DNA of 64,000 nucleotides from assembly GCA_965199165.1 (NCBI GenBank), contig OZ240681.1, positions 2,170,001-2,234,000 on the forward strand, read 5' to 3'. Shown here one piece after another: positions 58,638 through 64,000 of this stretch. Numbering within the stretch: position 1 is the first letter of the stretch; every line of letters begins with the position of its first letter. This DNA comes from LMUY01 sp965199165. Its GTDB lineage: Bacteria; Pseudomonadota; Alphaproteobacteria; Acetobacterales; Acetobacteraceae. Made by a program: the position numbers and the translations under genes. The notes under the pieces are model-generated. The model was not told where the DNA came from. It saw only the letters and a program-made list of their open reading frames with translations, and made no database searches.

Positions 58638-61184
58638 CTGAGCGTCATCCACTTCTCCTACGCCTCCGACGGGGGCGCGGGGCGCGCCGGTCGGCGGGCC
58701 AGCCACGCTTGCGGGCGGGCCGGGCTGGAAGCCAGCTTCGCCTTCGTCGCGGGTGTGCGCGAGCATCCGACGGACATCCACCTCACGAAAGTCCCGGCAG
58801 CGGGCTCCAGTCCCGCCGGTCAGCTCGCACGCGAACTGCAGGCGATCCAGGATGACTGGATCGCGGAACACCGCACCCCCCTCTCCAACACGCTGCTGTC
58901 GCTGCCCTACCCTGGCCTGGACGTCACCGCCCACCACGCCTTCGCCGCGGCGGAGGTGATCCACCTGCATTGGCCGACCTGGGGTGTCACGCCGCGCAGC
59001 ATCGAGGCTTGGCTGGCAGGCGGCCGCACGGTGTTCTGGACCCTGCACGACTACTGGCCGATGACCGGCGGCTGCCACTACCCGGCAGGCTGCGAGCAAT
59101 ACCAGACCGTTTGCCTGCGGTGCCCCCAGTTGCAGGGCGACCCTAGCCTCGTCACCAACAGCTTCACCGAGAAGCTCTGGGCCTACCAGCACCGCGGACA
59201 GCTCCACATCGTCGCGCCGTCGGAATGGATGGCCTCCGTCGCGCGCGGCAGCCGGATGTTCGGCGGCCGCCCGGTCGAGGTCGTGCGCAACGCCATCGAC
59301 TTGGACGTCTTCACCCCCCGGCCCGACCGTGCGGCGTTGCGTCGCGCGTTCGGCATCGGGCCGGACGACCTCGTGCTCATATCGGGCAGCTACGACGTGG
59401 TCGAGCAGCGCAAGGGGATCAAGTACCTGCTGGCCGCTATCCGGCAGCTTGCCGGGCAGCCTGGCTTCCCGCTGGTGCACCTCGCCGTGCTGGGCAAGTC
59501 GTCCGCCGTCGAACCCTCGCCCGGCGTGTTGCCGCTCAACCTCGGGACGGTGGGCGACGACGCGGTGCTGGCGGACCTGCTCTCGGTCGCGGACCTCGCC
59601 TGTGTCCCCTCGCTCGAGGAGAACTACCCGAACATGATCGTCGAGGCGATGGCCTGCGGCACGCCGTGTCTCGGCACGGCGGTCGGCGGCATCCCGGAGA
59701 TGATCGCCGACGGGGTGGACGGCATCCTGGTGCCGCAGGCCGGCTCCGTCGACGCGTTGACGCAGGGGCTGCTTCGCTTCGTGGGCCTCATGCCCGGTGC
59801 GGCGGCGATGCGCGATGCGGCACGGAGCACGGCGGTCCGCAACAACGACCCGGCGGTCGTCGGCCGGCGCTTGCGTCAGCTGTATGAGGCGGCGTTGGGC
59901 CGCCCGTCCGTTGCACATCCGCCCTCCGTGCATGCCCGGGCGGCCAGGGCGTTCGCGACGCAAGCTGTCCGGGTGGATGCTGTGCCGGGCCGGGCTTTGC
60001 TGGGCTTCCCGCTCAACCTCGCGCTCACCGGGAACGGCGTGCACCCGAGCGGGCCGGAGCAGATCCCCGTCCCGCTGGGGCCGGCAGCCGACGCCGGCCC
60101 ACCCGATCTGCGCTTCCGCCTCGTCAGCGTGCGCTCGCATCACGAGCACCACTCCGCCCGTTCCGGCCCGTACCAGTTCCTGCGCCACCTGCCCGACGCG
60201 GCCTATCGCGCCACCCATCTCGCCGTTCCGCTCGGCGCGGAGCTCGCGCGCGAGATGGCGGACAGCTATCGGCAGGCGGGCCAGCTGCTCGGGGTGCCGG
60301 CGTTCGGCAACCAGGGCAATGCCTGGCTTGCCGAGGCCGAAGTGGCGATGCAATGCGTCGCCGAACCGGTGGACGTGGTGCACTTCATCGATGGGGAGCT
60401 GGGAGGCTGGTTCCTGCCGCGCCTGCCCGGCCGCCTCTTCGCCAGGGGCCGCGGGCCGGCCGTCGTCACCACCTACCACCAGCCCCCCGCCATCCTCGCC
60501 GGCTTCGTCAACGCCGGCCTGACCGGGGCCTTTGACGGCGTGGTCGTGCTGTGCGAGAGCCAGCGCGTGTTCCTGCAGAAGCACGTCCCGGCCGAGCGCA
60601 TCTTCCTCATCCCGCACGGCATCGACACCGGTTTCTTCCACCCGCGCCCCGCAGCGTTCGCCAAGTCGCCCGGTGCCGCGTTCCGGCTTCTGCTGGTCGG
60701 GCATTGGCTGCGGGACCTGCACGCGGCCTTCGCAGCGCTGGACGCCGTCGTGGCGGCCGGCCTCCATGCCGAGCTGACCATCGTCTCGCCCAGCCTGACC
60801 TCGTCCCCGGGACGGCGCGTCTCCGTGCGGTCCAACCTGTCCGACGAGGCGCTCCGTGAGGCCTACTGGGACGCCGACCTGGTGTTCTTGCCTTTGAAGG
60901 ACGCCACAGCGAACAACGCGGTGCTCGAGGCGATGGCGTGCGGCCGGCCGGTGCTCAGCACCGCCATCGGCGGCGTGGCGGAGGCGGTGGGCGCAGATGC
61001 CGGGATCTTGTGCCCGCCCGGCGATGTCGCGGGGCTGACCGCCGCGATCCTGCAGCTCGCAGCCGACCCCGACCGCCGCCGGGCCATGGGGCGGGCTGGC
61101 CGGGCGCGGGCCGAGATGCTTGACTGGTCGATCGTCGCGGCACGCCACCACGAGATGTACCAGGCCGTTGCCGCCCGGGCATGA
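58638..61184 (+). CDS. Tandem GT4-type glycosyltransferase (two GT-B enzymes in one chain)
   Basis: The coding signal starts at about 58638 (LSVIHFSYASDGGAGRAGRR), a typical GT4 opening, but the first standard in-frame start is GTG at 58755, which would cut off that strand. From 58755 the chain is 809 residues. GT4 unit 1 at about 1-385 has WTLHDYWPMTGGCHYPAGC, ISGSYDVVEQRKGIKYLLAA and ENYPNMIVEAMACGTPCLG. Unit 2 at about 455-809 has FIDGELGGWFLPRL, CESQRVFLQKHVPAERIFLI and NNAVLEAMACGRPVLSTAIG. Both keep the E-x7-E donor region. A frameshift just before 58638 is suspected (an ATG at 58624 is one base out of frame). Confidence 0.85.
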   Translation: MSVIHFSYASDGGAGRAGRRASHACGRAGLEASFAFVAGVREHPTDIHLTKVPAAGSSPAGQLARELQAIQDDWIAEHRTPLSNTLLSLPYPGLDVTAHHAFAAAEVIHLHWPTWGVTPRSIEAWLAGGRTVFWTLHDYWPMTGGCHYPAGCEQYQTVCLRCPQLQGDPSLVTNSFTEKLWAYQHRGQLHIVAPSEWMASVARGSRMFGGRPVEVVRNAIDLDVFTPRPDRAALRRAFGIGPDDLVLISGSYDVVEQRKGIKYLLAAIRQLAGQPGFPLVHLAVLGKSSAVEPSPGVLPLNLGTVGDDAVLADLLSVADLACVPSLEENYPNMIVEAMACGTPCLGTAVGGIPEMIADGVDGILVPQAGSVDALTQGLLRFVGLMPGAAAMRDAARSTAVRNNDPAVVGRRLRQLYEAALGRPSVAHPPSVHARAARAFATQAVRVDAVPGRALLGFPLNLALTGNGVHPSGPEQIPVPLGPAADAGPPDLRFRLVSVRSHHEHHSARSGPYQFLRHLPDAAYRATHLAVPLGAELAREMADSYRQAGQLLGVPAFGNQGNAWLAEAEVAMQCVAEPVDVVHFIDGELGGWFLPRLPGRLFARGRGPAVVTTYHQPPAILAGFVNAGLTGAFDGVVVLCESQRVFLQKHVPAERIFLIPHGIDTGFFHPRPAAFAKSPGAAFRLLLVGHWLRDLHAAFAALDAVVAAGLHAELTIVSPSLTSSPGRRVSVRSNLSDEALREAYWDADLVFLPLKDATANNAVLEAMACGRPVLSTAIGGVAEAVGADAGILCPPGDVAGLTAAILQLAADPDRRRAMGRAGRARAEMLDWSIVAARHHEMYQAVAARA

Positions 61185-61222
61185 ACGGGCCGCGCCGTTG
61201 GTAGCGGATCCAAGGTGTGGCG

Positions 61223-61804
61223 ATGCTGCACTTCGCTGATCCCGCCATGTGGTCCACCGATGCGGCGCAGCGCGCGACGCTGGTGATGAGGTGCCGTCGC
61301 GGCTCCACCTACGTCACGGTCCAGGCGGACGGATGGAGCGATGCGACTGCTGTGTCGGTCTCGGTGTCCTCGCCTTTTCCGTCGGAGGTCACGCTCCGCA
61401 CCGTGGGCTCGACCGTCGTTGCCGTCTGTCGCCTGGCCGCGAGCCCGGGCAACACGATCCGGCTCACCGCCGAAAGGCCGGCGGCGGGGCTCGTCTGGCG
61501 GCAATCGGCGGTGCCGTTGCGGGCCGGGCTGTGGCAGGGCCTGCTGCCCGCCGGCCTGCCGCCAAGCGCGCAGGTGGGTGCGAACGGGACGGCCGACCGC
61601 TCGGCCATCGCGCACCACCTGGGCACGGGCGACGTCGACGCAGCACTGGACGAGCTGGCCGCTGGCTGGACCGGTGCTCCGGACGACGACCAGGTCGCAG
61701 CGACCCGGCTGCTGTTGCAGGACCTCGCCGCGCACCCGATGCGGCGGTCGGAGCGGCTGGGCGCCCTGGTGGCGGCCCTGTGCGACGGCAGGGTCGTGCG
61801 GTGA
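61223..61804 (+). CDS. Hypothetical protein in glycan operon
   Basis: This encodes 193 residues from ATG 61223, with AAGG seven bases upstream; a GTG at 61217 is also open but too close to that site. The first 90 residues are beta-rich (SVSVSSPFPSEVTLRTVGST, VVAVCRLAASPGNTIRLTAE) and resemble the beta-sandwich accessory modules of neighbouring glycosyltransferases. The rest is helical (DVDAALDELAAGWTGAPDDD, RLLLQDLAAHPMRRSE). No family was recognised. The stop overlaps the next GTG (GTGA), so it is translationally coupled to the following glycosyltransferase and may be its partner (inference). Confidence 0.6.
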   Translation: MLHFADPAMWSTDAAQRATLVMRCRRGSTYVTVQADGWSDATAVSVSVSSPFPSEVTLRTVGSTVVAVCRLAASPGNTIRLTAERPAAGLVWRQSAVPLRAGLWQGLLPAGLPPSAQVGANGTADRSAIAHHLGTGDVDAALDELAAGWTGAPDDDQVAATRLLLQDLAAHPMRRSERLGALVAALCDGRVVR

Positions 61805-64000
61805 GCCTCGTCATCCTCGACCCGAACCTGGCCCACCCGCATGGCCACCACCTGGAGTGGGACCTGGCGGTCGCGGCGGCCGCGCGCGACCGTGGGCAGG
61901 GTGTCACGATCTTCGCCCATCGTGATTGCACGGTCGAGGGCCCGGAAGGCATCGAGGTGATCCCCTGGTTTTCGGCCGCATGCTATGACAGCCGCCATCC
62001 GGACCCGGTCACGGGACGGTTCGACGATTTCCGCGCCATGAACGACACGATCGCGGAAGAGCTGGCCCTGATCCCGCACGACCGCCTGCTGCCGACGGAC
62101 GCCGTGCTGGTGCCGACGCTGAACGAGTCGCATCTGCTCGGCTACGTGACGTGGGCGAAGACGTTCGACCCAGCGCGCGCGCCGCTGTTCGTGCTCTACT
62201 TGATGTATCCCTCCGGCATCGGCATCGCCGCACCGGGCGGCGCGGTCGCAGTCGTCGATCCCCTGCAAGCGCTGTTCTACGCGCTGGCGTTCCGCCGCGC
62301 CGCGGAGCCGGGCCCCGCCTTGCATTTCTTCGGCGGCGGCCGGCAGCTCGCAGGTGAGTTCTCCCGCTTGTCGGGCTTGTCCATCGAGGCCCACCCGATC
62401 CCGAGCTGCCCGGCCCGGCGGACCGGCCTGATCACGTCGCACGCTCGCCCGGCCGCCATGCTGTTCGTCGGCGACGCCAAGATGGACAAGGGCATCGCCT
62501 TGCTGCCGGACCTGGCCCGGCGGCTTTGCGAGCGATATCCGGACTGGGACTTCCTGGTCCATGCGAATGCCGGTTCCGCCTGGGGACCTGCCCTTGACGC
62601 CTACACCGCGCTGCTGGACCGTGCCCCATCGCTGCCCAACCTCCGGCTGCGGACCGGCCGGCTGAACCGGGACGACTACCTCGACCTCATGGAGGCGGCT
62701 GATTGCCTCGTCTTCACCTATGACCCGGCAGCCTACGCGCGGAAATCATCCGGCATCCTGTGGGAGGCGATCAGCCTCGGCCTGCCCGTCGTGGTGCCCG
62801 GCGACACGTGGCTTTCCCGGGAGGCCGAGGACTGGGCTGCCGGCTACGCGACATACCTCGATTGGACCACCGAGCGGATCGGCGAAGCGCTGGAGGCGGC
62901 CATGGGCGACCTGGCCGCGTTGCAGGACCGGTCGGCGGCGGCCGCGCTCGACTACCGGGCGCTGAACGGCGCGTCGAAGGTCCTCGACCAGATCGGCCGG
63001 TTCTGGGTGCAGCGGCTCATGACGGTGTCGCTGGTGCAGCAGCCCGGCCGCAGGACGCTGGCACTCGAAGCCATCGAAGGCATAGGCTGGTCCTTCCCCG
63101 AGGTCGTCGCGGACGAGACGGTGCGCTGGATCGGGCTGGAGTCGGAGATCGCCTTCGAGTGGCCCTTCCGCTCTCCCTGGAAGCTGGAGATCCTCGTTGC
63201 CGACTTCATCGGCGAAGACCAGCTGACGCAGCTGCACGCCTCCGCCGATGGCCGCGCGGTGACCGCCGTCGGCACGGTCGGCCCCAAGGGCGGGGGACGC
63301 GTCGCGATCGTCGGCGAGGGTTGCGGACGGCGGCAGCCGACCGTCAAGCTGCTGGTCCGGCTGCCCTGGTCGCACCGGCCGGAGAACGACACGCGTGATC
63401 TGGGGCTGCTCGTCCGCGCCGTCCATCTGGGTCCAGCCACGGACGGACCGGCTGCCGGGGCGGCGGACGCGGTTCGGCTCAGCCTGCTGAGCCCGGTCGA
63501 GCTCAACGCCGCGCAGGACGCGTTCCGGCTGGAGCGCGTCGTCTCCGCACGGTTGCAAGTGGACCCGCATCGGCCCCACCGGTTCGAGTTCAGGTTGCAT
63601 ACGGCGAGTGATCCGGACGTGGTGCGGGCGATCCGGCTGTTCGCAAACGGCATCCCGGTTGCGCTGGACGTGGCGGCCTTGCGGGAGGCAGCGTGGCTGG
63701 TCAGTGCCTACGTCGACGTCCGCGTGCTGTCAGGGGCCGGCTACCAAACCGATCTCGACATCGTCTGCGACCGCGGCCTGGGCGTCGACACCTGGCTCCG
63801 GGCGATCTGCGTGGACGGCCAGCCGGTGCGGCTCGTGCTCGACGAGATGCTGGAGGCGCCGGAGGCGGACCAGCCCACCGCGTCCCCTCCGGCCCTTCCG
63901 GAGGCCGGTGCCGCCGCTCCGGCGCCGGACCTGGCGACCGCACGCCCGGCCCCAGATCGGACGATGCTGCTGGCAGGATCCGGAGAGGACGTGGTGTCCG
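61801..64000 (+). CDS. GT-B-like glycosyltransferase with C-terminal beta-sandwich domains (partial, runs off right edge)
   Basis: GTG at 61801 overlaps the previous stop, and the frame stays open to the window end (733 codons). It begins SLVILDPNLAHPHGHHLEWD, an HxxH-type opening of GT-B enzymes. It continues with AAMLFVGDAKMDKGIALLPD, LRLRTGRLNRDDYLDLMEAA and ARKSSGILWEAISLGLPVVV (about residues 310-330), the donor-site region of GT4-like enzymes. From about residue 410 it changes to beta-rich modules (WIGLESEIAFEWPFRSPWKL, HRFEFRLHTASDPDV) like those of its neighbours. Pro/Ala-rich sequence begins near the edge, so another domain may follow. Confidence 0.8.
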   Translation, partial: MSLVILDPNLAHPHGHHLEWDLAVAAAARDRGQGVTIFAHRDCTVEGPEGIEVIPWFSAACYDSRHPDPVTGRFDDFRAMNDTIAEELALIPHDRLLPTDAVLVPTLNESHLLGYVTWAKTFDPARAPLFVLYLMYPSGIGIAAPGGAVAVVDPLQALFYALAFRRAAEPGPALHFFGGGRQLAGEFSRLSGLSIEAHPIPSCPARRTGLITSHARPAAMLFVGDAKMDKGIALLPDLARRLCERYPDWDFLVHANAGSAWGPALDAYTALLDRAPSLPNLRLRTGRLNRDDYLDLMEAADCLVFTYDPAAYARKSSGILWEAISLGLPVVVPGDTWLSREAEDWAAGYATYLDWTTERIGEALEAAMGDLAALQDRSAAAALDYRALNGASKVLDQIGRFWVQRLMTVSLVQQPGRRTLALEAIEGIGWSFPEVVADETVRWIGLESEIAFEWPFRSPWKLEILVADFIGEDQLTQLHASADGRAVTAVGTVGPKGGGRVAIVGEGCGRRQPTVKLLVRLPWSHRPENDTRDLGLLVRAVHLGPATDGPAAGAADAVRLSLLSPVELNAAQDAFRLERVVSARLQVDPHRPHRFEFRLHTASDPDVVRAIRLFANGIPVALDVAALREAAWLVSAYVDVRVLSGAGYQTDLDIVCDRGLGVDTWLRAICVDGQPVRLVLDEMLEAPEADQPTASPPALPEAGAAAPAPDLATARPAPDRTMLLAGSGEDVVS

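Noticed and set aside
1..64000. tRNA, rRNA and riboswitch genes
   Set aside because: No cloverleaf-like segment with CCA-adjacent acceptor stem, rRNA core sequence or known riboswitch core was recognised by eye; a covariance-model search would be needed for certainty.

Overview
The window is very GC-rich (about 68-70% by eye), with dense bacterial gene packing, very frequent ATGA/GTGA stop-start overlaps and GTG starts. The gene content suits an alphaproteobacterium, most likely Acetobacteraceae-like: kdpFABC-DE preceded by a 27-residue micro-ORF, a SelW-type Rdx protein, a PtsN-like protein next to kdpE, and MmgE/PrpD and hydantoinase-type catabolic genes. No rRNA or tRNA gene was recognised, so the taxonomy is inference.

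Layout. Positions 1-3.8 kb (minus strand) hold a partial SelW-like gene, a hypothetical, an SPFH/band-7 membrane protein, a small membrane protein, a dapA-family gene and a methyltransferase-like gene. Positions 3.9-13.7 kb (plus) hold an outer-membrane MetA-like protein and the potassium-transport locus: micro-ORF, kdpF, kdpA, kdpB, kdpC, kdpD, kdpE and a PTS EIIA-like gene. Positions 13.7-19.1 kb (minus) are mixed accessory genes: patatin, two SDRs, a lipoprotein, PhzF and a ModA-like binding protein. A 109-bp CTAG-bounded element lies inside this block. An AraC regulator is divergent from the last SDR.

Positions 20.7-27 kb and 50.2-64 kb look like two parts of an exopolysaccharide or cell-surface glycan locus. 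They encode a Nudix-like protein, a secreted beta-helix protein, an SGNH-like protein and several very large multidomain glycosyltransferases: GT2-GT47-GT10-like, GT2-GT4, tandem GT4, and a partial GT-B protein with beta-sandwich domains. Between them, at 27.3-49.9 kb, is a catabolic island. A GntR regulator and hyuB/hyuA run leftward. A 14-gene operon runs rightward: amidohydrolase-2, two acyl-CoA ligases, a peptide-type ABC transporter with a fused ATPase pair, a duplicated alpha/beta-hydrolase, an isochorismatase-like hydrolase, MmgE/PrpD, an aromatic-hydroxylase-type flavoprotein, a maleate-isomerase-like protein, an MFS carrier, the ABC binding protein and a GlcD-like flavin oxidase. The divergent promoter carries tandem repeats that look like operators. 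The enzyme set resembles the lower nicotinate/picolinate pathways, but no ring-cleaving dioxygenase was recognised and ATP-dependent HyuAB is present, so a different ring-opening chemistry is possible (inference).

A dispersed palindromic repeat with ends around TGTCCGGAAAGTC occurs at about 2.2, 27.2, 32.15 and 50.1 kb. Two same-orientation copies bracket the catabolic island. At 51.3-53.6 kb there is a redox cassette: a quinone-oxidoreductase-like MDR, a decayed NAD(P)H dehydrogenase pseudogene and a divergent LysR regulator. Genes at both ends of the window are cut by the boundary.
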